DNA of 57,557 nt, taken from NCBI RefSeq assembly GCF_000772955.1, contig NZ_JPVO01000038.1:1-57557 (forward strand). The letters run 5' to 3'. A program made the position numbers and the translations under genes. Shown piece by piece: positions 17,207 to 25,654 of the stretch (position 1 is the stretch's first letter; each line of letters starts with the position of its first letter). The notes below the pieces were generated by a model. The model ran no database searches. It saw only the letters and a list, made by a program, of their open reading frames with translations, and was not told the DNA's origin. The DNA is from Ureibacillus sinduriensis BLB-1 = JCM 15800 (GTDB lineage: Bacteria > Bacillota > Bacilli > Bacillales_A > Planococcaceae).

Positions 17207-18022
17207 ATGGGTGGATTAAATCATAAATGCATTGCTCTATTAGGAACAAGAAAAATTGAAGAGCAAATGAACATTATTCAGCAACTAGGCGGCACCGCTG
17301 TACACCGTCCTGCGCAAGGGACCTTATATTTTGATTCCAGTTTTATCGGAACCCAAGTGAGAGGAATTGTTGACGGGAAATTTGAGTGGATTATTTTTAC
17401 TACTGCCATTGGTATTGACAAATTATTTGAGGTTGCACGGGAAATTGGCCATGAAGGAGAGCTGAAAGAAGCGCTCCAAAAAATGAAAATTGCCATTCGA
17501 GGTTATAAATCAGCCAATAATTTAAAACAAAGAGGCATTGCATCTGTAGTGAGGGATGATGATGGTAGTATTTCGGGATTAATTCGGGAAATGAAGTCCT
17601 TCGATTTGAAGAACAAGTCCGTTGCGGTCCAGCTATATGGCGACCCGGCTGTTGAGCTCCTCAATTGGTTGAAAAAAGAACTAGCTAATTACCAAGAAAT
17701 CGTTCCGTATCAGCATGTTCCACCCAAGAGGGAAGTTTTAAGCCAGTTAATGAACGAAATATTGACAAATCAAGTGAATGCTGTCACTTTCACAAGTATT
17801 CAGCAGGTTCGTTTCCTTTTTCAGTATGCAACGGAGGCAAATCAGAAAATTGATTTATTGGATGCATTGGAGAATCATGTACTGGCTCTTCCAATAGGGA
17901 AAGTAACAGGGAAAGCTCTGCAAGAACATGGTGTAAAAAGAATGATCATTCCGCAAGATGAAAGAATCGGGAGTGCACTCATGACTTTAAATAAATATTA
18001 TAAAGAATCTGTCAGAAACTAA
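17207..18022 (+). CDS. Uroporphyrinogen-III synthase (HemD-like)
   Basis: A 271-residue protein with the two-lobed HemD pattern: CIALLGTRKIEEQMNIIQ at the first strand, FEWIIFTTAIGIDKLFE (the conserved ‘TSxxG’-like turn), then AVQLYGDPAVELLNWLK, VNAVTFTSIQQVRFLFQYA and LALPIGKVTGKALQEHGV. HemD closes hydroxymethylbilane to uroporphyrinogen III, the substrate of the SUMT encoded across the divergent promoter. This suggests a dedicated copy for sirohaem supply during nitrite use; B. subtilis NasF carries both activities fused. The ATG at 17207 follows GAGGAGG by nine bases. TATGAT near 17169 may be its -10. Confidence 0.8.
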   Translation: MGGLNHKCIALLGTRKIEEQMNIIQQLGGTAVHRPAQGTLYFDSSFIGTQVRGIVDGKFEWIIFTTAIGIDKLFEVAREIGHEGELKEALQKMKIAIRGYKSANNLKQRGIASVVRDDDGSISGLIREMKSFDLKNKSVAVQLYGDPAVELLNWLKKELANYQEIVPYQHVPPKREVLSQLMNEILTNQVNAVTFTSIQQVRFLFQYATEANQKIDLLDALENHVLALPIGKVTGKALQEHGVKRMIIPQDERIGSALMTLNKYYKESVRN

Positions 18023-18204
18023 AAACTAACTCCGGCTTTCCTTACGCCGAGCCCCATATAATCTGGCACTCCATCTCATTTGAAACAGTAAGTTATTTCA
18101 ATTATGAAGTTATTTATTTTATTTCTCATTTGACATTTTTCTTTCTTCTACAATTTATTTACGTTCATAGAATGTAAGTATATTTAATTGAAGGGAGATA
18201 GATT

Positions 18205-18423
18205 ATGTTCGCTGTTCATTTTTTTGATAAAAACACACTATTCATTAGTAAATTATTGAATGAGGTTCCTGCACTTGGTTCAGAAATCAAACTGAAGGGC
18301 CGTAAAGGCAGGATTACAGAAGTAAGCGAGTTGGAGGAGAATAAATTCCGTGTTCAAGTAGAATTTGAAGCTATTAAGAAGCAACCTTTAGTAAGCGCTA
18401 TAGATAAAAAGAAAAGAAAATAA
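18205..18423 (+). CDS. Small basic hypothetical protein
   Basis: A 72-residue protein, not recognised. The middle (LGSEIKLKGRKGRITEVSEL) has the look of a small beta-barrel with a KOW/SH3-like turn, and the C-terminus is very basic (IDKKKRK), so nucleic-acid binding is possible. SD AAGGGAG lies upstream of the ATG and a clear terminator follows, so it appears to be a real monocistronic gene. Confidence 0.6.
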   Translation: MFAVHFFDKNTLFISKLLNEVPALGSEIKLKGRKGRITEVSELEENKFRVQVEFEAIKKQPLVSAIDKKKRK

Positions 18424-18436
18424 AACTTGGACTTAT

Positions 18437-18473
18437 CAACCACTTTTAAAATATAGGAAGTGGTTGATTTTTT
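18437..18473 (+). terminator. Rho-independent terminator
   Basis: Arms CAACCACTT / AAGTGGTTG around an 11-base loop, followed by ATTTTTTAT. Confidence 0.85.
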
Positions 18474-18474
18474 A

Positions 18475-19005
18475 TTATTGAATACCTGCATCGGCAATCA
18501 TCCAATCTGCTGCGGAAGATAAATCCTGGAATATGGCATCGGCCAACGGATCATTTCTTCCCAAGAACACCGTTTTGGTTCCGGCTTTTTTTCCAGCTAT
18601 TATATCTGTATCGGTATCGCCGACCATATACGATTTAGATAAATCAACATCGTACCTTTCCCCTAGTTCCATAATCATTTTACTACCAGGTTTTCTGCAT
18701 TCGCACCCTTCTTTTGGTTTATGCGGACAAAATGCCACATCATGGATTATGGCTCCAAATTTCTTTAGCTCCTTTATCATATGTTCGTGGATTTTGATGA
18801 GCTGAGTCTCTTTCATAAAACCCAGCCCGACGCCACCTTGGTTGGTTACCACAAAAATGTAATCAAAAGAACGATTCAACTTTTCGATAGCTTCGGGTAC
18901 TCCAGGTAAAAAATAAAAATCTTTCGGCTTATTGACAAACTTCACTCGATTTGTCAGAACTTCATTAATTACTCCGTCGCGATCCAAAAACACGGCCCGA
19001 TTCAT
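18475..19005 (-). CDS. HAD-IIIA phosphatase, GmhB/HisB-N-like
   Basis: A 176-residue HAD phosphatase with the nucleophile motif FLDRDGVIN (D8, D10), VVTNQGGVG (motif II), a zinc-binding loop C93-P-H95 and C101-E-C103, and MVGDTDTDIIAGKKAG (motif IV). This layout is typical of D,D-heptose 1,7-bisphosphate 7-phosphatase (GmhB) and histidinol-phosphate phosphatase. In a Gram-positive organism the heptose pathway would serve S-layer or other cell-surface glycans; histidinol phosphate is the alternative substrate. The ATG at 19005 follows AGGTGA; two in-frame starts just upstream overlap that SD. Confidence 0.8.
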   Translation of the reverse strand: MNRAVFLDRDGVINEVLTNRVKFVNKPKDFYFLPGVPEAIEKLNRSFDYIFVVTNQGGVGLGFMKETQLIKIHEHMIKELKKFGAIIHDVAFCPHKPKEGCECRKPGSKMIMELGERYDVDLSKSYMVGDTDTDIIAGKKAGTKTVFLGRNDPLADAIFQDLSSAADWMIADAGIQ

Positions 19006-19032
19006 TACCATCACCTACCTTTTACTCAATGC

Positions 19033-19497
19033 TCAATTTTTATTATACTCGCTAATCCATTTTTGAATCTTTATCGTATGCTTATTTTTCACCAAAATCG
19101 TTTTTGCTTTAACTGATAGTGAATGAAAGGACTTTGCGGCAATAAAAGGGATTTCTTTCATTTCGATTGTTTTTATCATGACTGGCACCGTCTTCATATA
19201 TTGTTTTATTTCGCGGCCATTTTCCATTATTTCTACAGTGAAAGTTTCAATCAAAGCGATAACCCAAATAATTGCAAGCAACACCATGATTGACATGTCC
19301 AGCGTCTGTTCTATTGAACCGATAGTATCCATTGTGACAATCATCTTGACTGCGAAAAAAATCACACCCGAGCCGACACTGACAGAAGCATTATACAGAA
19401 TGTAGTTATATGAAATTTTTGTTCCGAGATAATACATAACTAAAGCGATCGTAATCATCATTAACAAGCAAATGATCAATAAATAAGAATAACTCAT
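19033..19497 (-). CDS. Hypothetical three-helix membrane protein
   Basis: A 154-residue protein with three predicted membrane helices (YLLIICLLMMITIALVMYY; VSVGSGVIFFAVKMIV; IMVLLAIIWVIALIETF) and a basic cytoplasmic tail. No family recognised. The ATG at 19497 has GAGGTGA six bases upstream. It may share a transcript with the HAD phosphatase gene 28 bases downstream. Confidence 0.65.
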   Translation of the reverse strand: MSYSYLLIICLLMMITIALVMYYLGTKISYNYILYNASVSVGSGVIFFAVKMIVTMDTIGSIEQTLDMSIMVLLAIIWVIALIETFTVEIMENGREIKQYMKTVPVMIKTIEMKEIPFIAAKSFHSLSVKAKTILVKNKHTIKIQKWISEYNKN

Positions 19498-19811
19498 GAA
19501 TTCACCTCTTTTTTCCAATTATTTATACTATTGACCAAAATATGGGTTTTCATTCAACCATAGCTTGTCTAAAGTGTTTGACATATTTGCGAGACGAATT
19601 GTTAAGAGTGTTCAGGTTAGATAATTATTAAAAAAATTCAATCAATTACATTATTCAAGCGTATCTGGCACAGAATACGAATGGAAAGTGGCTAATTCGT
19701 CATTATTATGGGAAGAGTAGGTCGATTGAAAGCAATCAAGGTGGTGAGACATAGACATTACACTTTCACTTCCCTCTCTACTATTAACTTAAACAATAAG
19801 GAGTGGTTACG

Positions 19812-20453
19812 ATGAGAAAACAGAATATACTATGGATTTATGCCCTTATTGCGATGCTTTCTATCGGATTGTTCGCGGCAAGCGTAGTTCCGGCCTATGC
19901 ACATGAAGACATGCACAAGTTTCACGAGGAGTATGACCGTCTAGATGATGCGGCAAAAACAAAAGTGGACGAGGTGTTGAGCACTTTAAAATCCGATTTG
20001 GAAGGCATGGGGTTGGAAGTTCCTCAATCCAAATTCCATGAACAAATGGCGAAGCTAGATCAAGAAACACAAAATAAGGTAAAAGAAATATACCAAAAAT
20101 TAAAAGAGGAAAAAATCACGAAGGAGGATGCAGATAAGGAGCTCGAAAAACTAGGTGTTGCACCACCCGAACATAAAGAATGCAAACTTTTCGAGGATTT
20201 GGACAAAGAAACAAAAGCAAAAGTAAGAGCGATTTTCAAAGAGAAAAAAGAAGGGAGAATCACGAAGGAAGAAGCGCATAAACAACTTGCAGAACTTGGA
20301 ATTGAAATGCCAAAGAATCCATTGTACGAAAGCTTCGAAAAGTTAGATGATGCAACAAAGGAAAAAATAGAAAAACGTGTAGAAGAAGCAAAGAGCGAAC
20401 TTGAACAGTTGGGTGTAAGCCTCCCCAAAAAATTCGAGTTTCTCATAAAGTAA
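19812..20453 (+). CDS. Secreted helical repeat protein
   Basis: A 213-residue exported protein. Residues 1-30 form a Sec signal peptide ending AYA. The mature chain is built of four related units, each opening LDxxxKxKV and closing with (L/M)G(V/L/I)xxP: 44-71, 82-118, 130-167 and 178-205. The two middle units carry an extra EGRITKEEA-type helix resembling DUF2680-like secreted proteins. The chain is highly charged and predicted all helical. No enzyme motif or cell-wall anchor is visible; metal, ligand or stress-related binding is speculative. The ATG at 19812 follows AAGGAG by eight bases. Two strong hairpins follow the stop. Confidence 0.75.
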   Translation: MRKQNILWIYALIAMLSIGLFAASVVPAYAHEDMHKFHEEYDRLDDAAKTKVDEVLSTLKSDLEGMGLEVPQSKFHEQMAKLDQETQNKVKEIYQKLKEEKITKEDADKELEKLGVAPPEHKECKLFEDLDKETKAKVRAIFKEKKEGRITKEEAHKQLAELGIEMPKNPLYESFEKLDDATKEKIEKRVEEAKSELEQLGVSLPKKFEFLIK

Positions 20454-20459
20454 AACAAG

Positions 20460-20776
20460 AGGGTACTCTCGATGTGAGAGTACCCTTCAGAGTGTAGACA
20501 AAGTCGATCTTTGACTTTGTCTACACGTTTTTTAGGCTATTTCCTTCAGTGGAAAATCACCCAGACTGTCTTGAAAACGCTTGGCAGACAAGGCGGGCAG
20601 TCGAGTGAAGAGATGAATAGAACAAAACGTTCATGAGGGGACGAACGAGACAACCAACGCAGGATGAAAGCGTTTGTCAACAGTCTGAGGGTACTCTCTA
20701 TGTGAGAGTACCCTTTTTAGTGGAGAAATTAAAAAACGCAGACAAGTCGGCTATCCGACTTTATCTACGCTTTTTT
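20460..20776. repeat. Composite hairpin repeat element (REP/MITE-like)
   Basis: A pair of hairpins is present twice. Copy 1: AGGGTACTCTC/GAGAGTACCCT (20460-20486) then TGTAGACAAAGTC/GACTTTGTCTACA with T6 (20493-20533). Copy 2: the same first hairpin (20688-20714, only the loop differs) then a diverged GCAGACAAGTCGG-type hairpin with T6 (20737-20776). The 150 bases between are bounded by an imperfect inverted repeat, CAGACTGTCTTGAAAACGCTT against AAGCGTTTGTCAACAGTCTG. The unit also serves as terminator for the upstream gene. It looks like an interspersed intergenic element; copy number elsewhere cannot be tested here. Confidence 0.65.
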
Positions 20777-20809
20777 GGATTGGTTAAAATTCATCCACTG
20801 CCAAAATAC

Positions 20810-21208
20810 TTAAACAAGGTTATCCTTGTCACTATTCCCCTTGCCATCATTGTTATATAATTCAGTGGCTCGATTATTTTTTGAAGCGTCCAAGCCTGTA
20901 GTACGGTTTTTCTGCACTTCTTTGAAGTCGGCTTCTTCACCGAACTCAGTTTGATAATTCATATTCGTGTAGGCATTGCTATGATTGTTATTGGCAATTT
21001 CCACATCACTTTCGTCATAAGCCTTAAATAGTAATGGGATACTAAGTAACCCAGCAAGCCCCACCAAACTATAAACAATTCTTGATAAAGCCGAATCCTG
21101 ACCGCCAAACAGCGCTGCCACAAGGTCAAATTGGAATAAACCAATCAGTCCCCAGTTAATGGCACCTATGATGACAAGAACTAAAGCAATTCGATATATG
21201 ATACCCAT
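20810..21208 (-). CDS. DUF378 membrane protein with hydrophilic tail
   Basis: A 132-residue protein. Residues 1-62 match DUF378: first helix IALVLVIIGAINWGLIGLF, second helix IVYSLVGLAGLLSIPLLF, with the characteristic GAINWGL motif. The C-terminal half is a polar, Asn/Asp-rich tail not usual for the family (most members are 60-80 residues, e.g. B. subtilis YuzA). SD GGAGGGG precedes the ATG. Function unknown. Confidence 0.8.
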   Translation of the reverse strand: MGIIYRIALVLVIIGAINWGLIGLFQFDLVAALFGGQDSALSRIVYSLVGLAGLLSIPLLFKAYDESDVEIANNNHSNAYTNMNYQTEFGEEADFKEVQKNRTTGLDASKNNRATELYNNDGKGNSDKDNLV

Positions 21209-21408
21209 GTTCCCCTCCTGATTAATTTATTTGCTACACAATCTTTTCAATATTGTGTTCACTTATTTTTCGCAAATCCTTTTAATTTATACACTTGAAA
21301 ATGTATATCTCTAATCGGGCTTTCATATTATAAAATATACTGAAACTCATTTGCCCAAATTTACATTGTATGGTAATGTTTTGCTATGATTAGAAGGGAC
21401 GAATTTAA

Positions 21409-22053
21409 ATGATTATTAAACAAAGATTATTAAAGAAAAATGAAGTGGTATGGTGCAAAGCATCCGATAGTAGTACCGAAGTGCTGGAGAAATTGAAAAC
21501 TTCCGGTTATAGATGTATCCCTATTTTGGATGATAACGGCCAAAAATTTATTGGGAATGCTTATAAAGTGTCGATTCTCGAACACCTGTTGGAGCATGAA
21601 AAAGAAGAAGTAGCCATCGTCGAGTTGGCAAGAGATTTGGATGGCACAATTTTTGAGGAAAGTTCATTTTTTGAAAGCTTTTTCTCAATAAAACGACTGC
21701 CTTATCTTGCTGTGCTTGATGAAGAACGAAATTTCGTCGGGATTTTGACTCACTCGAAAGTATTTGAATTGCTTGAGGAAGCATGGGGATATAAAACGGG
21801 AAGCTGCGCGCTGACAATCGCATTACCCGATACAGAAGGAATATTAGCGAAAGTCCTAACTCTTGTTAAGAAAAAGACTTCTGTTCATAGCGTTTTTACC
21901 CTTGATGATGATAATTGGTATTTAAGACGAGTAATTATCACATTAGGAAAAGATGCCAATCAATCGACCATCAAAGAAATTGAAGAACTCCTTCATAAAG
22001 TTGGGGCACGTCTAATCGATGTCGAAGTGTTCAATAATGATAACTTCCAATAG
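21409..22053 (+). CDS. CBS-pair and ACT domain protein
   Basis: A 214-residue soluble protein. Two CBS motifs occupy residues 1-128 (SGYRCIPILDDNGQKFIGNA and RLPYLAVLDEERNFVGILTH), followed by an ACT-like domain from about 138 (ALTIALPDTEGILAKVLTLV). The closest concept is the family of Bacillota CBS-ACT proteins that include cyclic-di-AMP receptors, but no binding assay can be inferred from sequence; adenine nucleotides are the alternative ligand. TATGAT near 21384 is a plausible -10. Monocistronic, with a GC-rich bidirectional terminator. Confidence 0.75.
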   Translation: MIIKQRLLKKNEVVWCKASDSSTEVLEKLKTSGYRCIPILDDNGQKFIGNAYKVSILEHLLEHEKEEVAIVELARDLDGTIFEESSFFESFFSIKRLPYLAVLDEERNFVGILTHSKVFELLEEAWGYKTGSCALTIALPDTEGILAKVLTLVKKKTSVHSVFTLDDDNWYLRRVIITLGKDANQSTIKEIEELLHKVGARLIDVEVFNNDNFQ

Positions 22054-22087
22054 AATAGAGCCACCTATTTTTAGCTAATGAAAAGGA

Positions 22088-22120
22088 AACGCGATTCGGT
22101 ATATCCCGATCGCGTTTTTT
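22088..22120. terminator. Bidirectional terminator
   Basis: Arms AAACGCGAT / ATCGCGTTT with inner CGG/CCG pairing and T6 on the plus strand; A tract on the other side. It separates two convergent genes. Confidence 0.85.
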
Positions 22121-22121
22121 A

Positions 22122-22952
22122 CTAGTTAAGATTGAATTTATAGACGTCACGACCATTCAATTCTTGAATTGGTCGATTGTTTTGCAAGAAGATGGAACTG
22201 AATCGGTTAATTTGGTCATCCGACATTTCAATCGGTTGCTCCAAAATAAACCAATTTACCCCTTCTGTGCAAGGAGGTGCAGTAATGGAGCCCATATATT
22301 GATATACACTTTTTTGTTCAGGCAACAACAATTGCAGGTCGACTGGATTTTTTAATACTTTAGCCGCTTCTTCGCCATTTGCAGGAATTTCATCCCACAT
22401 TTCGGCAAGCACTAAGTTCTCTTCCCCACTTTCAATAAATAATCCAATTATCGCCATTTCGCCTTCTTCCGATCGGTGATATAAATGTGCTTCCATATCA
22501 AAGTACTGCCCATTCAACTGGTGTTCACTCGGTGAATGGAAATGTATACCTGTCAATTTATATTCTTTATCATTGATCAGTAAGGAGTTTTCCAACGTTG
22601 TTGAATTCGCTTCAATCGTATGCCCAATATTTTCGACCGTAAAAATTGCCTGGTCATAATTAAGCGAAATTTGTTCGGCTAATTTCATAGCTTCTTGTTG
22701 GTTTGCCGTTTCTTTAAGTTCGATGTTAATAGGGGATTGAAGCTCACCTCTTCCACATGCTTCATAATTCGAGTCGACATTCATCCATTGTTCAGGGCCA
22801 GTCTCGCCTGTATACGACCAATATACGTCTGCAGCTGTTAATTGTTGTTCATTTTCTACAGGTGCTTGCTCTGTCGTATCGATTGCAAAGTATCCGATGA
22901 CACCTATAACAGCAGCTATAGATAAAAGGGCATAGATGTAACTTTTTCGCAT
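22122..22952 (-). CDS. Exported alpha-class carbonic anhydrase
   Basis: A 276-residue enzyme interconverting CO2 and bicarbonate. An N-terminal hydrophobic segment (YALLSIAAVIGVIGYFA) exports or anchors it, so it acts outside the membrane. The alpha-CA fold is clear: WSYTGETGPEQW near 45-56, QSPINI (72-77), the zinc ligands H137 and H139 in GIHFHSPSEHQLNG, H156 in MEAHLYH, and TAPPCTEGVNW near the C-terminus. A disulfide between C66 and the TAPPC cysteine is expected from the family. SD GGAGAAG before the ATG. Single-gene unit. Confidence 0.93.
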   Translation of the reverse strand: MRKSYIYALLSIAAVIGVIGYFAIDTTEQAPVENEQQLTAADVYWSYTGETGPEQWMNVDSNYEACGRGELQSPINIELKETANQQEAMKLAEQISLNYDQAIFTVENIGHTIEANSTTLENSLLINDKEYKLTGIHFHSPSEHQLNGQYFDMEAHLYHRSEEGEMAIIGLFIESGEENLVLAEMWDEIPANGEEAAKVLKNPVDLQLLLPEQKSVYQYMGSITAPPCTEGVNWFILEQPIEMSDDQINRFSSIFLQNNRPIQELNGRDVYKFNLN

Positions 22953-23147
22953 GATATACTTCTCCTTTTAATTGCTCTTTTCTATCAAGTTAGCCAATTT
23001 GTGCGCTTTTCTATTCACTACTGGAGAAATAAATATGGAGGTTAGTTGATGAACTTGCTACAGAAACAGGTTTGACCATCCACCCCTTAAATTCCTTCTG
23101 TTTTCCGCTTGTCCAATATAATTTTCCACCGCCTCTTGTCACGATAC

Positions 23148-23930
23148 CTAATGTAAATAGAACAATCCACCATTTATGATTTCTACCTTTATGCGTGGGT
23201 TAAATCTGTCTTTCAGACCCTTTTTTTCAATTTCATAGCTTTCAGGCTTATCTTCCATACCATCATAAAAAAAATCAAGTACTTCCAATTCTTTTTGCCA
23301 TCTTTTTTTTGCCTCTTCCGCCCAGGAATGGTCATCATTTTGGATGATATTCTGAATCATCGAATCCAGACGCTCCAATGCCCGTCCGGGTTTTATTATA
23401 TATTGGAGGCAAAAGTGATCATCTGGAATAGCTGTTTTTAAGTCCAGTTGACTGACAAAATCATGAAAATTATCCTCTATTTCCCCATTAATCAGGTTAA
23501 TCCCAAGGGAGTAAATGACTTCTTTCGTTTGATCACAATAGTAAGATACTTTATAATTCACACAAAAATAAGGAGTCAACATCTGTTGTTTGCCTTTATT
23601 TCCATTGCTATGTTGGTACATTTTAACGAACGAGCCAAGTTCCTTTGTTGCTTTAAAAATCTGATGGAGTCTGCCGGAACCAAAATGGATAATTTCACCC
23701 ATAAATTGATTTTGAATCTTTGCACGATCGGTTATCAAATTAAGCCGCGCCGGATTGGGAGTGCTGTTTGTAGCTTCTATATATTGCCAATAAAATGGAC
23801 GGTTCATTATTCTTTTATCCATATCCGTTGTTAATTGGACAGAAAGCATATACCCCTCATCCGAAAGAATGTCACAATTTGTCTCCTTGAAAAACACTTT
23901 TAAATAGTCATGAACCTGTTCTGCATACAT
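23148..23930 (-). CDS. yqhG: YqhG family protein
   Basis: A 260-residue cytoplasmic protein matching B. subtilis YqhG (about 263 residues) in length, sequence style and position beside yqhH. Typical segments are LSVQLTTDMDKRIMNRPFYW near the N-terminus and GSGRLHQIFKATKELG in the middle. Function is unknown in any species I recall. The ATG follows GGAGGAAGC; it starts 55 bases after the helicase gene, so the two probably form one operon. Confidence 0.8.
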   Translation of the reverse strand: MYAEQVHDYLKVFFKETNCDILSDEGYMLSVQLTTDMDKRIMNRPFYWQYIEATNSTPNPARLNLITDRAKIQNQFMGEIIHFGSGRLHQIFKATKELGSFVKMYQHSNGNKGKQQMLTPYFCVNYKVSYYCDQTKEVIYSLGINLINGEIEDNFHDFVSQLDLKTAIPDDHFCLQYIIKPGRALERLDSMIQNIIQNDDHSWAEEAKKRWQKELEVLDFFYDGMEDKPESYEIEKKGLKDRFNPRIKVEIINGGLFYLH

Positions 23931-23985
23931 TTATGCTTCCTCCTTTTGTTCATTGCACTATCAATTTCGCAAGCTTAGAATTTCA

Positions 23986-25509
23986 TCAAGCTTTCCGCGT
24001 CAGAATATCATCTAAATCCCCTACTACTTTTTCAAAGACGTCGATTTTACTTCCTAGTAAATCCAATATTTTCTGTTCAATCGTGTTTTCAATTGCGAGG
24101 TTATAAATATGCACATCTTCTTCCTGTCCCAGACGATGCACACGGCCTATTCTTTGTTCCAGTTTCATCGGGTTCCATGGCAAATCATAGTTGATGACAT
24201 GATGGCAAAATTGGAGGTTTATCCCCTCACCGCCAGATTCAGTGGCAATTAACACCTGGTCGCGTTGACGGAATAATTGCTTTACCCAATCACGCTTACT
24301 TTTGCTAAATTTCCCGTTAAAAAGAACGCTGGAAATTCCTTTTGTATATAAATACCACTGCAAATACGCTTGAGTAGCACGGTACTCTGTGAAAATAATC
24401 ACTTTGTCGTTTGCATTCTCAATGATTTCCATCACTTTTTCTGCCTTGGAATTAATTTCGAGCTTCATTAGCTTCGCCAATATTTCTTCAACAAAGTCTC
24501 TTTCCTCTTTGGCCATCCCTTTTTGAATCATTTTGTTAAGAGTCAGAAATGTCGCTTCTTTACTGCTGCACATTTCCTTCAGCAAAGTGACCATTGTAAA
24601 AGAGCTGGAAAATACTGGCGACACCGTTTTTAATGAACTGATCATGTCATAGACTTCTCTTTCTTCAGGTGTATACTGTATCGGTATAGTTTCAACTTTT
24701 CGGCTCGTCCATTCAATTCCGGTATCCTGTCTCCGGTTTCTGACCATAACTTGGTTGACTAGTTCCTTTAAGTATTTTTCTCCATCGGCCGAGGTTTTTG
24801 TAGTTGAAAAAGTTGCTTGAAATGATTCATAATTCCCTAGATGTCCAGGTTTTAATAATGATACAAGGTAGAAAATTTCAAAGATGTCATTTTGTATCGG
24901 CGTAGCCGTTAATAATAAACAAAATTTCTTTTTTAAACTTTGAACAAACTCATAGATTTGGGTTTTATGATTTTTAAGTTTATGTGCTTCGTCGATAATA
25001 ATCATGTCGTAGTCTTGCTCGTATATTTTTTCACGATGCGGACTTTTTTTCGCAGTATCCATACTCATGACAACTACATCATAGTGCTCAATAGGGGTGT
25101 TTTTTCTATAAGCAACCGCTGGGATAAAGAAACGCATGTTCAACTCTGTCACCCACTGATTCTGTAAGGAAGCGGGCACCAAAATGAGTACCTTTTTAAC
25201 GATTCCGCGTATCATATACTCTTTCATGATGAGCCCTGCTTCAATTGTTTTTCCCAACCCTACTTCATCAGCAAGAATGGCTTTCCCATTCATCTTTTCT
25301 ATGACGGTTTGAGCAGCTTCCACTTGATGCGGCAGCAACTGGATATTCGTAAGAAATTTGGGTGCTTGCAAACCTGAAAATTCCGGAATTAAATTCATCT
25401 TTTCAATTTCATAGCTTTTGTTATAAAGTGTCCAACTATCCCATGGACCATCTTGCTCAAAACGCTGGATAAAGTCCTCTCGCCAGTTTGAAGACCTTTC
25501 AATAATCAT
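23986..25509 (-). CDS. yqhH: SNF2-family SF2 helicase, YqhH-like
   Basis: A 507-residue SNF2-type ATPase. Motif I DEVGLGKT at 81-88, motif II IIDEAHKLKN, motif III LLTATPIQND, motif V ESGGEGINLQF and motif VI EQRIGRVHRLGQ are intact, so ATPase activity is expected. SNF2 proteins translocate on dsDNA and remodel bound complexes; the role of bacterial YqhH is not established. The ATG at 25509 has GAGAGGTG upstream and is preferred over an earlier frame-open start. In B. subtilis the pair stands divergent to gcvT, which is not present here. Confidence 0.85.
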   Translation of the reverse strand: MIIERSSNWREDFIQRFEQDGPWDSWTLYNKSYEIEKMNLIPEFSGLQAPKFLTNIQLLPHQVEAAQTVIEKMNGKAILADEVGLGKTIEAGLIMKEYMIRGIVKKVLILVPASLQNQWVTELNMRFFIPAVAYRKNTPIEHYDVVVMSMDTAKKSPHREKIYEQDYDMIIIDEAHKLKNHKTQIYEFVQSLKKKFCLLLTATPIQNDIFEIFYLVSLLKPGHLGNYESFQATFSTTKTSADGEKYLKELVNQVMVRNRRQDTGIEWTSRKVETIPIQYTPEEREVYDMISSLKTVSPVFSSSFTMVTLLKEMCSSKEATFLTLNKMIQKGMAKEERDFVEEILAKLMKLEINSKAEKVMEIIENANDKVIIFTEYRATQAYLQWYLYTKGISSVLFNGKFSKSKRDWVKQLFRQRDQVLIATESGGEGINLQFCHHVINYDLPWNPMKLEQRIGRVHRLGQEEDVHIYNLAIENTIEQKILDLLGSKIDVFEKVVGDLDDILTRKA

Positions 25510-25621
25510 AACAACACCTCTCTTGTTGTACACTTTAACTTGTCCAAAAATGAAAAATATATGAATTTGAAATAAAAGATGGGGTTTTTTCAGGTTTGTT
25601 TTGGAGGAAATACTTGAGGAA

Positions 25622-25646
25622 AGGGGCAGTACTAAAACTGCCCGTA
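25622..25646 (-). terminator. Weak terminator hairpin
   Basis: GGGCAGT / ACTGCCC arms, 6-base loop, after the SRPBCC gene; T tract poor. Confidence 0.4.
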
Positions 25647-25654
25647 CGACCGCA

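Noticed and set aside
20460..20776. CRISPR array
   Set aside because: Only two hairpin copies with dissimilar spacing and T tracts; no regular repeat-spacer pattern and no cas genes in the window.
23020..23147. Short minus-strand frame (GTG start, about 43 codons) after yqhG
   Set aside because: No SD and no family; may simply be open by chance.
23986..25509. Reading YqhG/YqhH as a defence pair
   Set aside because: The pair is a conserved core neighbour set known from B. subtilis and is not restricted to accessory regions.
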